From positions 4,402,001-4,466,000 of the forward strand of contig NZ_CP007220.1 of the NCBI RefSeq assembly GCF_001632805.1: 64,000 nt of DNA. Reading direction: 5' to 3'. The stretch comes from Mycobacteroides chelonae CCUG 47445 (GTDB taxonomy: Bacteria > Actinomycetota > Actinomycetes > Mycobacteriales > Mycobacteriaceae). Below, piece by piece: positions 56,884-64,000 of the stretch. The first letter of the stretch is position 1. Each line of letters starts with the position of its first letter. The notes under the pieces were generated by a model, which saw nothing but the letters and a program-made list of their open reading frames with translations, had not been told where the DNA came from and made no database searches. The translations under genes and the position numbers were made by a program.

Positions 56884-57531
56884 CTAACCCTTAATGGCAA
56901 TGACCGCACCGGGCCGCAGCCAGCCGATCAACTGCACGAGCATCCCGTCGTCGAGGGATACGCAGCCCGCGGTCGGTCCGCCGTCGGTGCTGTGTACGAA
57001 GAAGGCCGAACCACCGCCGGGAACCCGGTCCTTGTTCACACCCATGACGATGGCGTGCTTGTACTGCGGTATCGGCAGGTTCTCGCTCTGCGCGGTGTTG
57101 AACGGGCACTCGGCCTTGGCGCACTGCTGATGCGTGTTGTAGGTGGGGCTGTTGCTATCACCGTCCCACCAGTCGTTGGGCCCGATTTGGAGGTAACGCA
57201 GCCCGCTCGGGGGCGGCGCTGCGGTGCCAAAGGCCCAGTCCAGTGAGTAGACGCCGTTGGGGGTGGCCGAGGCTCCCTCGCGTGCCTTGTCGATGAATCC
57301 GGCCGAGCCCACGTGAGCGGGAATCCCGGTGGATACGGCTTTCCATTCGTTGCCGCTGCGCTGGAACACGTCGATCTTGGCTTTCGAGCCGCCGGCGCCG
57401 TTGACCGCGACCACCTGGGTCGCGTTGCCGACGGACTGGGCGAACCAGGGCACGAAGGGTTCCGCGGCAGCAGATGTTGAGGTCGCCAGGGCGAGTATCG
57501 CCGCACACAGCAGCGTCACAAGACGGAACAC
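56884..57531 (-). CDS. Secreted YkuD-like protein (paralogue of 56160 gene)
   Basis: 215-aa protein from GTG 57531 (GAGG 8 nt upstream). A longer frame to 57591 lacks a signal peptide at its N-terminus. Signal peptide hydrophobic about 3-18, cleavage near AAA-EP. The body is about 55 percent identical by eye to the neighbour (WFAQSVGNATQVVAVNG, NKDRVPGGGSAFFVHSTDGG, TAGCVSLDDGMLVQLIGWLRPG). It carries no lipobox, so it would be free in the periplasm. Probable L,D-transpeptidase-like wall enzyme. Confidence 0.82.
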   Translation of the reverse strand: MFRLVTLLCAAILALATSTSAAAEPFVPWFAQSVGNATQVVAVNGAGGSKAKIDVFQRSGNEWKAVSTGIPAHVGSAGFIDKAREGASATPNGVYSLDWAFGTAAPPPSGLRYLQIGPNDWWDGDSNSPTYNTHQQCAKAECPFNTAQSENLPIPQYKHAIVMGVNKDRVPGGGSAFFVHSTDGGPTAGCVSLDDGMLVQLIGWLRPGAVIAIKG

Positions 57532-57614
57532 GAGACCATCCTCGCTGATGTTGTTCTCGAATCCTTCAAGGTTGGGACACGGTTGCGCCACGGACCGATC
57601 GGTATAGTTCGGCC

Positions 57615-58514
57615 ATGGACGCCGAGCTCGAAGAATGGAAAGTCGCCGGGCATTACTTCGATTACCTGGGTTTCGACATCTTCTACCGCGTTGAGGGCAG
57701 TGGGCCTCCCCTGTTACTCGTACACGGGTATCCCTTCAACTCGTGGGATTGGGCACTGATCTGGCCCACGCTGGTGCAGCGGTTCACGGTCATCGCGCCG
57801 GACATGATCGGGATGGGCTTCTCCGACAAACCCGTTCAGTACGGATATTCAGTTCTCGATCACGCCGATATGCACGAGGCGCTGCTGTCCTATCTGGGTA
57901 TCGAGCGAATGCACCTGCTCACCCATGATCTGGGCAACTCGGTCGGCCAGGAGTTGTTGGCGCGCTTCGAGTTCGAAGAGCAGTCTCGCGGCCGGGTGCC
58001 CATCGACTCGGTCACCTGGCTCAACGGCGGGCTCTTCATCGAGGCCTACCGGCCCCGTATCGCCCAGACCTTGATGTCTCGAACACCGTTGGGCGACTTG
58101 GTGAGCCGGTTCCAGGGCACCCCGCTGTCGCGCCGGATCCTGGATGCCGCCGTCAGCGAGATGTTCGGTCCGGACACCAAACCGTCACCACGACTGCTCT
58201 CTTTGTTTCAGCAGGTGTTGGAGTACAACGACGGCGCTCGCGTCACCCATCAGGTGGGCCGGTTCATCAACGACCGCTATGACAACCGGAGTCGATGGGT
58301 GCGGGCCATGCGTGAAACCGCCGTGCCGATGCGGATGATCGACGGACCGATCGACCCGAACTCCGGGTTGCATATGGCCGAGCGCTACCTCGAGGTCATT
58401 CACGACCCCGACGTGGTGCTGCTCGACGACAACATCGGCCATTGGCCACAGATCGAGGCGCCCGAGGCGGTGCTCACGCACTTTCTCGCACACATCGATC
58501 GGGTCACGACTTAG
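57615..58514 (+). CDS. Alpha/beta-hydrolase (epoxide hydrolase/dehalogenase-like)
   Basis: 299-aa cytosolic hydrolase. Nucleophile elbow HDLGNSVG with Asp105 as nucleophile, as in epoxide hydrolases and haloalkane dehalogenases rather than Ser-type lipases. The oxyanion segment LLLVHGYPFNSWDWAL is at about 34-48. Catalytic His276 lies in NIGHWPQIE. The lid region is variable, so the substrate is unknown. It is divergent from the 57531 YkuD gene, and its 3' end overlaps the convergent 58504 gene by 11 bp. Confidence 0.9.
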   Translation: MDAELEEWKVAGHYFDYLGFDIFYRVEGSGPPLLLVHGYPFNSWDWALIWPTLVQRFTVIAPDMIGMGFSDKPVQYGYSVLDHADMHEALLSYLGIERMHLLTHDLGNSVGQELLARFEFEEQSRGRVPIDSVTWLNGGLFIEAYRPRIAQTLMSRTPLGDLVSRFQGTPLSRRILDAAVSEMFGPDTKPSPRLLSLFQQVLEYNDGARVTHQVGRFINDRYDNRSRWVRAMRETAVPMRMIDGPIDPNSGLHMAERYLEVIHDPDVVLLDDNIGHWPQIEAPEAVLTHFLAHIDRVTT

Positions 58515-58917
58515 GCGGGGCCGTGTCCAGGTACGAGGAGAAGGTCGCGTAGTTACAGTCGGCCTCTCCGGTGCCGGTCGTGCTCTGGCACACCACCTTG
58601 TCGTTCAGGTAGATGCGCACTGTCACCGCTGCGTCTGGGGTCGCGGTGGAACGCCAGTCGGCCTTGATCTCCGCGTGGTTGGGCGTCTTGGCGCCACGAG
58701 ACAAATCGCCGACGGGCGCGTCGACCTTCCAGGGCAGGGTGACACCGTCGGCGGGCTGCATCTCGGTGCCGTCCCAGTACTGCACATTCGCCGTAGTCGC
58801 GGTGGAGGAAGTGACTTCGTAGGTCACCGTCTTGTCATCCGCGTGTGCCGCCGCCGGGAAGCTAAGCGCGCAGGCTGAGGCCACGACAGACGCGGCAAGT
58901 AGTTGACGGACGGTCAT
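58504..58917 (-). CDS. Stand-alone secreted MmpS-like protein
   Basis: 137-aa protein with a Sec signal (hydrophobic about 6-22, cleavage near AHA-DD). The mature part is the beta-rich MmpS domain (KTVTYEVTSSTATTANVQYWDG, a LPWKVDA motif, and a VVCQST...ADCNYATF Cys pair). Compared with MmpS at 7469 the membrane anchor is replaced by a cleavable signal, and no mmpL gene is near. It may be a solo periplasmic partner for a distant transporter. No operon partner on the minus strand. Confidence 0.82.
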   Translation of the reverse strand: MTVRQLLAASVVASACALSFPAAAHADDKTVTYEVTSSTATTANVQYWDGTEMQPADGVTLPWKVDAPVGDLSRGAKTPNHAEIKADWRSTATPDAAVTVRIYLNDKVVCQSTTGTGEADCNYATFSSYLDTAPPKS

Positions 58918-59033
58918 GGAACACCTCGAGATGTCAGTTAGGTTTACAGATCGTTAGGCAGGCTACAGGGATTTTCTGGGTGTCTGCTGAGGCCGCGATC
59001 CAGGGGCTTCCGCCCGACTACGTCAGCAAATCG

Positions 59034-59603
59034 TCAAGCGCCCGAACGGTGAGGCGAGTCGATTGGGGGATCGGCCCCGCAACAGGGACGCAGGGTGACG
59101 CCGGCGGCAAGAAGGATTCTCCTGACCGCGGAGTACGGGGCCCCGGACGCGGTAGCCAGGTCGCGGATACTGGCGCCGGCTTGGTATCCCGCCGCGAGCT
59201 GCGCACGTTCAGGGCTCATCACGGGTGGCGGTTTGGGGCGCTGTCCACGCCGGCGTTCAGTTTCCGTGGCACCACCCCAAATTCCGTAGGGCTGGCGCGT
59301 CTGCAGCGCGTAGGTGAGACAGACCGCGGCAACGGGACATCGACGGCAGATGCTTTTCGCCTGTTGTTCGCGCATACGGCGCACGGATCTGAGCTCGCGA
59401 TCGCATGGGAAGAACAGCTCCGGGTCCACGGAGGCGTGCCGACATCGACCGTACGTTTGCCAATGCGCATCATGGATATCTGGCGGTGGTGATTGCATAA
59501 CCAGCTTTCGTTCTCGATACGCCGGGCAATCAACGGTTGCCGCGTCCGGACCACCAGCCGGTTGAGGCCCGATCTCCGAGCAAGGCCCAGCGCGGTCGGA
59601 CAT
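59034..59603 (-). CDS. WhiB-family protein with a C-terminal helix-turn-helix
   Basis: 189-aa protein. The WhiB iron-sulfur core has Cys54, Cys86, Cys89 and Cys95 (CRRCPVAAVC) and the G-I/V-W-G-G turn GIWGGATETERRRG. Beyond the usual length, residues about 129-170 (SPERAQLAAGYQAGASIRDLATASGAPYSAVRRILLAAG) look like a resolvase-type helix-turn-helix. WhiB proteins usually modulate sigma-A-RNA polymerase, sensing NO or oxygen; the added HTH would give direct DNA contact. Start ATG 59603 has GAAGG 6 nt upstream and lies in a small inverted repeat; ATG 59498 is an alternative. Confidence 0.88.
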   Translation of the reverse strand: MSDRAGPCSEIGPQPAGGPDAATVDCPAYRERKLVMQSPPPDIHDAHWQTYGRCRHASVDPELFFPCDRELRSVRRMREQQAKSICRRCPVAAVCLTYALQTRQPYGIWGGATETERRRGQRPKPPPVMSPERAQLAAGYQAGASIRDLATASGAPYSAVRRILLAAGVTLRPCCGADPPIDSPHRSGA

Positions 59604-59611
59604 CTCCGACC
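59594..59611. promoter_or_regulatory. 7-4-7 inverted repeat over the WhiB start codon
   Basis: GGTCGGA at 59594-59600 and TCCGACC at 59605-59611 pair around a 4-nt loop that contains the start codon of the WhiB gene (minus strand). In the message it would hide the start codon, or in DNA it may be an operator. Confidence 0.4.
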
Positions 59612-59650
59612 TTCACCCTTGCGACGATAGGAAGCGATCGGTTCCGCGCC

Positions 59651-59669
59651 ATCATCCTTTTCGGGTGAT
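59651..59669. promoter_or_regulatory. 19-bp palindrome, copy 1 (WhiB/sulfatase-modifier region)
   Basis: On the minus strand ATCACCCGAAAAGGATGAT. The 7-bp arms flank GAAAA. It matches at 18 of 19 bases the element at 61984-62002 on the opposite strand. It lies in the divergent promoter between the WhiB gene and the formylglycine-generating enzyme gene. Confidence 0.6.
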
Positions 59670-59766
59670 CTTCCGGCGCAGGCGATAACGCCGGGCGCGG
59701 GAAGTGACCTAGGCCCTAGTGGGTAGGGTCGGCCATCTGCGACGTCTCGAGAAGGAGGACTCGCCG

Positions 59767-60660
59767 GTGGATCGAGTCGACGGGCCGCTGACTGAGTTGG
59801 TGGAATTGCCGGGCGGGCCATTTTTCATGGGCTGCAACAACTTCTACCCGGAGGAGCGGCCGGAGCGCACCGCGTCGGTCGATGCTTTCGCCATCGAGCG
59901 CCACCCGGTCACCAATGCCCAGTTCGCCGATTTCGTCGCCGAGACCGGCTACGTCACGGTGGCCGAGAAAGCACCCGACCCGGCGCTGTACCCGGGCGCC
60001 TCTCCCGACGACCTGGTCCCCGGCGCGATGGTGTTCCGGGCCACCGGCGGACCGGTGAACCTGCACGACTGGCAACAGTGGTGGGACTGGGTTCCCGGCG
60101 CTTGCTGGCGGCAGCCATTCGGGCCGGACAGCGATATCGACGGCGCCCCAGATCATCCCGTTGTGCAGGTCGCCTACACCGATGCAGCGGCTTATGCCCG
60201 CTGGGCGGGCAGGCGGCTGCCCACTGAGGCCGAATGGGAGTACGCCGCGCGCGGTGGCAGCACGACGATCTATACCTGGGGCGACGAGGTGTCACCCGGG
60301 GGCCAACTGATGGCCAATACGTGGCAGGGCAGATTCCCGTACCGTAGCGACGGCGCGCTGGGCTGGCACGGCACCTCCCCCGTCGGCACCTTCCCGCCCA
60401 ATGACTTTGGTCTTCTGGACATGATCGGCAATGTGTGGGAATGGACGTCCACGCGCTTCGAACCGGGCGCCGAAGCGCCCCCATCATGCTGCAGTCCCTC
60501 CGAAAATCCCGACCCGGCGGTGATACAGGCTCTCAAGGGCGGCTCGCATCTCTGCGCGCCCGAGTACTGCCACCGCTATCGCCCGGCAGCGCGCTCCCCC
60601 CAGTCACAGGACAGCGCGACCACCCATATCGGATTCCGCTGCGTGAAGAGCCGGTCATAA
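59767..60660 (+). CDS. Formylglycine-generating enzyme (sulfatase modifier, SUMF1 family)
   Basis: 297-aa enzyme from GTG 59767 (AAGGAGG 8 nt upstream). It converts the active-site Cys of sulfatases to formylglycine. Family signatures: VELPGGPFFMGCNNFYPEERP at the N-terminus, LPTEAEWEYAARGG, IGNVWEWTSTRF and GGSHLCAPEYCHRYRPAAR, with catalytic Cys263 and Cys268. A start at 59719 would add 16 residues and lacks a ribosome site. The sulfatase 1.5 kb downstream has the CxPTR target motif. Cytosolic. Confidence 0.94.
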   Translation: MDRVDGPLTELVELPGGPFFMGCNNFYPEERPERTASVDAFAIERHPVTNAQFADFVAETGYVTVAEKAPDPALYPGASPDDLVPGAMVFRATGGPVNLHDWQQWWDWVPGACWRQPFGPDSDIDGAPDHPVVQVAYTDAAAYARWAGRRLPTEAEWEYAARGGSTTIYTWGDEVSPGGQLMANTWQGRFPYRSDGALGWHGTSPVGTFPPNDFGLLDMIGNVWEWTSTRFEPGAEAPPSCCSPSENPDPAVIQALKGGSHLCAPEYCHRYRPAARSPQSQDSATTHIGFRCVKSRS

Positions 60661-60790
60661 CTCTCACCCGGTCGTGACACCCACCGGCGCGCCCGTGATG
60701 GGGACGGCAAGCACATACATGGTTCCGATGTCAGACTGATTCCGCGCCACGGCAACGCACGTGGCGGTATTGACTTGTCGGAGGATCTGT

Positions 60791-61594
60791 ATGAAACGTG
60801 ACGTTCGAGCCCAACTCGACGTAGACATCTTGGCGCCGTCAACCTTGGAGTTCCAGATCGCTGTGTCGCCGCTTCCCGGCGCGCAGGTGACGGAAACCAT
60901 GTCGCTGGAGCTGAATGGACAACCGGTCGAGGCCCAGGAGGTCGCGGGCGAGCACGGCAACCGTATCCATCGGCTCTACGTCGGGCAGGGCAACCTCCAA
61001 GTCACCTATGAGGCAACCATTCTCGGACAGGCGGACGAAGTTCCGGTCGAAGCCGCAGATCTGTCGACGTACTTGCGCCCGAGCCGCTACGCCGAAGCCG
61101 ACAAGTTTTACGGTTTCGCGGCAACCGAATTCGGTGAACACACCGAACCCACGGTTCTGCTGGAGAAGGTCTCGTCCTGGGTCGGCTCACGGTTGACGTA
61201 TTCACCGGGATCCAGCGATCCCATCGACGGTGCCGTCGATACCCTGCTAGCGGCCGCCGGCGTCTGCCGCGACTACGCGCACCTGGTGGTGGCATTGCTT
61301 CGGGCCGTCAAGGTGCCCGCCCGGCTGGTCGCGGTGTACGCACCCGGCTGTGATCCGATGGACTTCCACGCCGTAGCCGAGGCCGTCGTCGACAATCGCT
61401 GGCGTGTGGTGGACGCTACCTGCCTGGCGCCGCGACAAACGATGGTGCGTATCACCACCGGACGCGACGCCGCCGACACGGCGTTCCTCGACAACCACGG
61501 GGGGCAGATCGTGCTGAATGGAACGTTCGTGTCCGCGGTGGTCGACGGTGAGTTACCTCAGGATCCTGTCGATCAGCTCATCTCCCTGCGATGA
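60791..61594 (+). CDS. Transglutaminase-like protein
   Basis: 267-aa protein from ATG 60791 (GGAGGA upstream). The papain-like triad of the transglutaminase core is Cys159 in AAGVCRDYAHLVVALLRA, His193 in DFHAVAEAVVDNRW and Asp208 in VVDATCL. The N-terminal ~110 residues form a beta-sandwich. No signal peptide. Such proteins act as proteases, peptidases or amide hydrolases of unclear substrate. 130 bp after the FGE gene on the same strand, so possibly co-transcribed. Confidence 0.88.
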   Translation: MKRDVRAQLDVDILAPSTLEFQIAVSPLPGAQVTETMSLELNGQPVEAQEVAGEHGNRIHRLYVGQGNLQVTYEATILGQADEVPVEAADLSTYLRPSRYAEADKFYGFAATEFGEHTEPTVLLEKVSSWVGSRLTYSPGSSDPIDGAVDTLLAAAGVCRDYAHLVVALLRAVKVPARLVAVYAPGCDPMDFHAVAEAVVDNRWRVVDATCLAPRQTMVRITTGRDAADTAFLDNHGGQIVLNGTFVSAVVDGELPQDPVDQLISLR

Positions 61595-61612
61595 CCACAG
61601 GGAGATGAGCTG
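61574..61612. terminator. Bidirectional terminator between transglutaminase and CsbD genes
   Basis: Arms 61574-61588 and 61598-61612 are perfect 15-bp complements around a 9-nt loop, covering the end of the transglutaminase frame (stop 61592-61594). It serves the convergent CsbD-like gene (stop at 61620) as well. Confidence 0.75.
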
Positions 61613-61619
61613 ACGACGG

Positions 61620-61832
61620 CTAGGAGTTCCCGGTCAACTTGTCCTTGACGGCGTCCACGCCTTCCTTGAGCTTGTCCGCGGCTTCAGTCAGCTTTTCCTT
61701 GACCGCGGCTATCCCCTGATCAAGCTGGCCCTCGGCCTTCAGGTCCTCATCGCCGGTGGCAGCTCCAACGGCTTCCTTGGCACGGCCCTTGAGGTCCTCG
61801 GCCGTGTTCTTTGCGTCGTCAGCAATTCCCAT
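61620..61832 (-). CDS. CsbD-family stress protein
   Basis: 70-aa small hydrophilic protein starting MGIADDAKNTAEDLKGRAKEAVG at 61832. The CsbD pattern of Lys/Glu/Ala-rich helices with KGRAKEAVGAATGDEDLKAEGQLDQ is clear. These proteins are general-stress proteins of unknown biochemical role. The longer frame (to 61889) has a hydrophobic Pro/Ala leader and is not preferred; AAAGG precedes the chosen ATG. The 19-bp palindrome of 61984-62002 lies upstream. Confidence 0.88.
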   Translation of the reverse strand: MGIADDAKNTAEDLKGRAKEAVGAATGDEDLKAEGQLDQGIAAVKEKLTEAADKLKEGVDAVKDKLTGNS

Positions 61833-62180
61833 GTGTTTCAAACCTTTCTGTATTCCGGCCGCTGCAGGAGCGGGCGGAAGGTTCATCACATCGACTTCCG
61901 GCAGTTGTCGTCAACGCCATCTTCGACAGTACCCACGGATTCCCTCCGCTGCGATGAGTTCCTTCACGGCACTGCCCCGAAGAATCACCCGAAAAGGGTG
62001 ATGCTCACCTCCGCCCCTGTCATTAGCGTCGATGCAAGCATGTCTATTCATATATTCACGCCCATCTTCGCGATCACCCTCCGTTTCCGGATCTTGGCGA
62101 GACACAATGAATCACGTTGATGAATAGCGCCGCGGTGACGCCACTGCAGACCCAGATTCTTCGCCTCGAGAGGACTACAC
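61833..62180. other. 348-bp divergent region between CsbD and sulfatase genes
   Basis: No gene is seen. It contains the 19-bp palindrome at 61984-62002 and a modestly AT-rich stretch (about 62030-62110, for example TCTATTCATATATTCACG) that could hold the sulfatase promoter. A ribosome site GAGAGGA lies just before the sulfatase ATG. Confidence 0.6.
61984..62002. promoter_or_regulatory. 19-bp palindrome, copy 2 (CsbD/sulfatase region)
   Basis: ATCACCCGAAAAGGGTGAT, perfect 7-bp arms around GAAAA, in the divergent promoter between the CsbD gene and the sulfatase gene. It is repeated with one mismatch and on the other strand at 59651-59669, upstream of the FGE gene. Confidence 0.6.
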
Positions 62181-64000
62181 ATGGAACCCAATAACGGGGA
62201 CAGCGCCGAATCCACCGAGAACAACAAACGCGGAGGCCTCTCGCGGCGTTCGATTCTGGGTGGTATCGCGGCCGCCGGTGTCGGTGCCGCCGCGGCGACC
62301 GCCGCGATCAAGGGGTTTGAGGGCTCCGATCATGCGACGGGTGCCGGTACACCGGGAACCGGGCCGACCAATGAGGACTTCCACGGGAAGATCGCCCTCG
62401 ACGTGCGCGACTCCACACCCGACTGGACTCCGTACGAATTGAAGCGCGCACCGGAGGGTGCGCCCAACATCCTGGTGGTGTTGTACGACGACACCGGGCT
62501 GGCGGCCTGGTCGCCATTCGGCGGACGTATCAACATGCCGGTGATGCAGCGCCTCGCCGATAACGGGCTGCGGTACTCGCAATGGCACACCACGGCGCTG
62601 TGTTCGCCGACGCGGTCCTGCCTGCTGACCGGCCGCAATCATCACGTGAACCGTTCGGCGTCGATCACCGAGGCCTCCAACGGATTTCCCGGCGCCGCGG
62701 GCCGGCTGCCCGCCGAGTGCGCCACCATCGGGCAGGTGCTGCAGGACAACGGGTACAGCACATTCTGGGTGGGCAAGAACCACAATGTGCCCGAAGAAGA
62801 CGTCGCCGGTGGCGGTAGCCGGTCCGAGTGGCCCCTGCAGAAGGGCTTCGACCGCTACTACGGGTTCCTGGGCGGCGAGACCAACAACTGGTATCCCGAC
62901 CTGGTCGAGGACAACCGGTTCATCGAGCCGCCGTACACCCCTGAAGAGGGCTATCACCTGTCCAAAGACCTTGCCGATCAGGCCCTTCGGATGCTGCGGG
63001 ATCAGCGGGCCACCAACCCGTCCAAGCCCTGGTACCTGTGGTTCTGCCCCGGCGCCAACCACGCTCCCCATCACAGCCCCGCCGAGTACACCGAGAAGTA
63101 CAAGGGCAAGTTCGATGACGGCTACGAGGCCTACCGCGAATGGGTGCTGGCCCGCATGATCGAGAAGGGTGTCATCCCGAAGGACACCAAGCTCACCCCG
63201 CTCAACCCGATGCCCGCAGAGGTCGCCAACGAGGCAGACTCCGTGCGGCCGTGGAACACCCTGAATGCCGACGAGAAGCGCCTCTTCTCCCGGATGGCCG
63301 AGGTGTATGCCGGGTTCTCCGAGTACACCGATGCCCAGGTCGGCCGGATCGTCGACTACCTGGAACAGACCGGCCAGCTGGACAACACCATCGTGTTCTA
63401 CTGCGCGGACAACGGCGCCTCCGGCGAGGGCTCCCCCAACGGCTCGGTGAACGAGAACAAATTCTTCAACGGCTATCCCGATGAGCTGTCCGAGAACATG
63501 CAGTACCTGGACAAGTTGGGCAGCCCCGACACCTATAACCACTACCCCACCGGGTGGGCGGTGGCCTTCTCCACGCCGTTCCAGATGTTCAAGCGCTACT
63601 CGCAGTTCTCGGGCGGCACGTGCGATCCGCTGGTGATCCACTGGCCCAAGGGCATCAAGGACAAGGGCCAGGTACGCCACCAGTACCACCACGTCACCGA
63701 TATCGTGCCCACCATTCTCGACGTGACGGGCCTGCAGATGCCGGAGACCTACCGCGGCGTCACGCAGTATCCGGTGAATGGTGTCTCGATGCGGTACAGC
63801 TTCGAGAAGGCCGATGCCCCCACCACCAAGAAGCGCCAGTACTACGCCATGCTGGGTACCCGCGGAATCTGGGAGGACGGCTGGAAGGCCGCGGCCCTGC
63901 ATGCACCGATCAGCGGTAAGGGCCACTTCGACCAGGACAAGTGGGAGCTGTACCACGTCGACGAAGACCGCTCCGAGTCAACGAATCTGGCCGATAAGTA
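62181..64000 (+). CDS. Tat-exported arylsulfatase (3' end beyond window)
   Basis: At least 606 residues from ATG 62181. The frame is open to the window end, so it is truncated. The N-terminus has a twin-arginine signal (GLSRRSILGG at 19-28, then an Ala-rich hydrophobic stretch), meaning it is exported folded. The sulfatase core follows: metal ligands NILVVLYDDTG at about 96-106, formylglycine motif CSPTRSCLLTGR with the modified Cys at 141, and VFYCADNGASGEG further on. It hydrolyses sulfate esters outside the cell. Activation must occur in the cytosol by the FGE encoded at 59767, before Tat export. Confidence 0.93.
   Translation, partial: MEPNNGDSAESTENNKRGGLSRRSILGGIAAAGVGAAAATAAIKGFEGSDHATGAGTPGTGPTNEDFHGKIALDVRDSTPDWTPYELKRAPEGAPNILVVLYDDTGLAAWSPFGGRINMPVMQRLADNGLRYSQWHTTALCSPTRSCLLTGRNHHVNRSASITEASNGFPGAAGRLPAECATIGQVLQDNGYSTFWVGKNHNVPEEDVAGGGSRSEWPLQKGFDRYYGFLGGETNNWYPDLVEDNRFIEPPYTPEEGYHLSKDLADQALRMLRDQRATNPSKPWYLWFCPGANHAPHHSPAEYTEKYKGKFDDGYEAYREWVLARMIEKGVIPKDTKLTPLNPMPAEVANEADSVRPWNTLNADEKRLFSRMAEVYAGFSEYTDAQVGRIVDYLEQTGQLDNTIVFYCADNGASGEGSPNGSVNENKFFNGYPDELSENMQYLDKLGSPDTYNHYPTGWAVAFSTPFQMFKRYSQFSGGTCDPLVIHWPKGIKDKGQVRHQYHHVTDIVPTILDVTGLQMPETYRGVTQYPVNGVSMRYSFEKADAPTTKKRQYYAMLGTRGIWEDGWKAAALHAPISGKGHFDQDKWELYHVDEDRSESTNLADK

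Overview
The window is high-GC actinobacterial chromosome. It looks like a rapidly growing mycobacterium of the Mycobacteroides abscessus/chelonae type. The evidence is gene order and content shared with the M. tuberculosis fba/pyrE/clpB, dnaK-grpE-dnaJ-hspR, iniB-iniA-iniC, Rv0337c-Rv0340 and dcd-udgA neighbourhoods, together with mmpS/mmpL, WhiB, F420-type oxidoreductase and Pro/Thr-rich membrane proteins, and many GTG starts. Species is inference only. I saw no tRNA, rRNA, insertion sequence or CRISPR array.

Layout. 1-11.5 kb: a truncated membrane protein, fructose-bisphosphate aldolase, a DedA protein, a thioesterase/glycosidase pair, a run of overlapping minus-strand genes (SDR, pyrE, lipoprotein, RNA methylase) and an mmpS-mmpL pair. 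11.6-24 kb: chaperones (clpB; dnaK-grpE-dnaJ-hspR, both with HspR-type HAIR boxes), separated by a TetR gene with three SRPBCC/START-like paralogues, a divergent membrane protein and a globin-reductase. 24-29.9 kb: a thioredoxin/CcdA pair, an F420-type oxidoreductase and small secreted or membrane proteins. 29.9-34.6 kb: iniB-iniA-iniC, with two secreted paralogues behind iniC. 34.8-38.2 kb: an operon of DsbA-like, CcdA-like, BlaI-like, M56 peptidase and DoxX genes, preceded by three evenly spaced TACTA-N7-TAGTA boxes. 38.2-48 kb: an IniB-like protein, an Hsp70-like membrane protein, the LuxR-type ATPase IniR, the beta-oxidation electron-transfer protein EtfD and an aminotransferase.

48.1-52.2 kb: an accessory insert between two conserved blocks, with an AT-rich left flank. 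It encodes a secreted 785-residue protein ending in an Ntox15-like (HxxD) nuclease domain, an overlapping GAD-like/DUF1851 (Tdi1-type) immunity gene, and an unknown gene. This toxin-immunity module, whose two proteins share a near-identical C-terminal tail motif, is the strongest candidate for a little-described system here.

52.2-64 kb: UDP-glucose dehydrogenase, a Pro/Gly-rich surface protein, dCTP deaminase, two YkuD-like secreted paralogues, an alpha/beta hydrolase, a stand-alone MmpS-like protein, a WhiB protein with an extra helix-turn-helix, and a sulfatase module: formylglycine-generating enzyme, transglutaminase-like protein, CsbD protein, and a Tat-exported arylsulfatase cut by the window end. 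A 19-bp palindrome in opposite orientations brackets that module.
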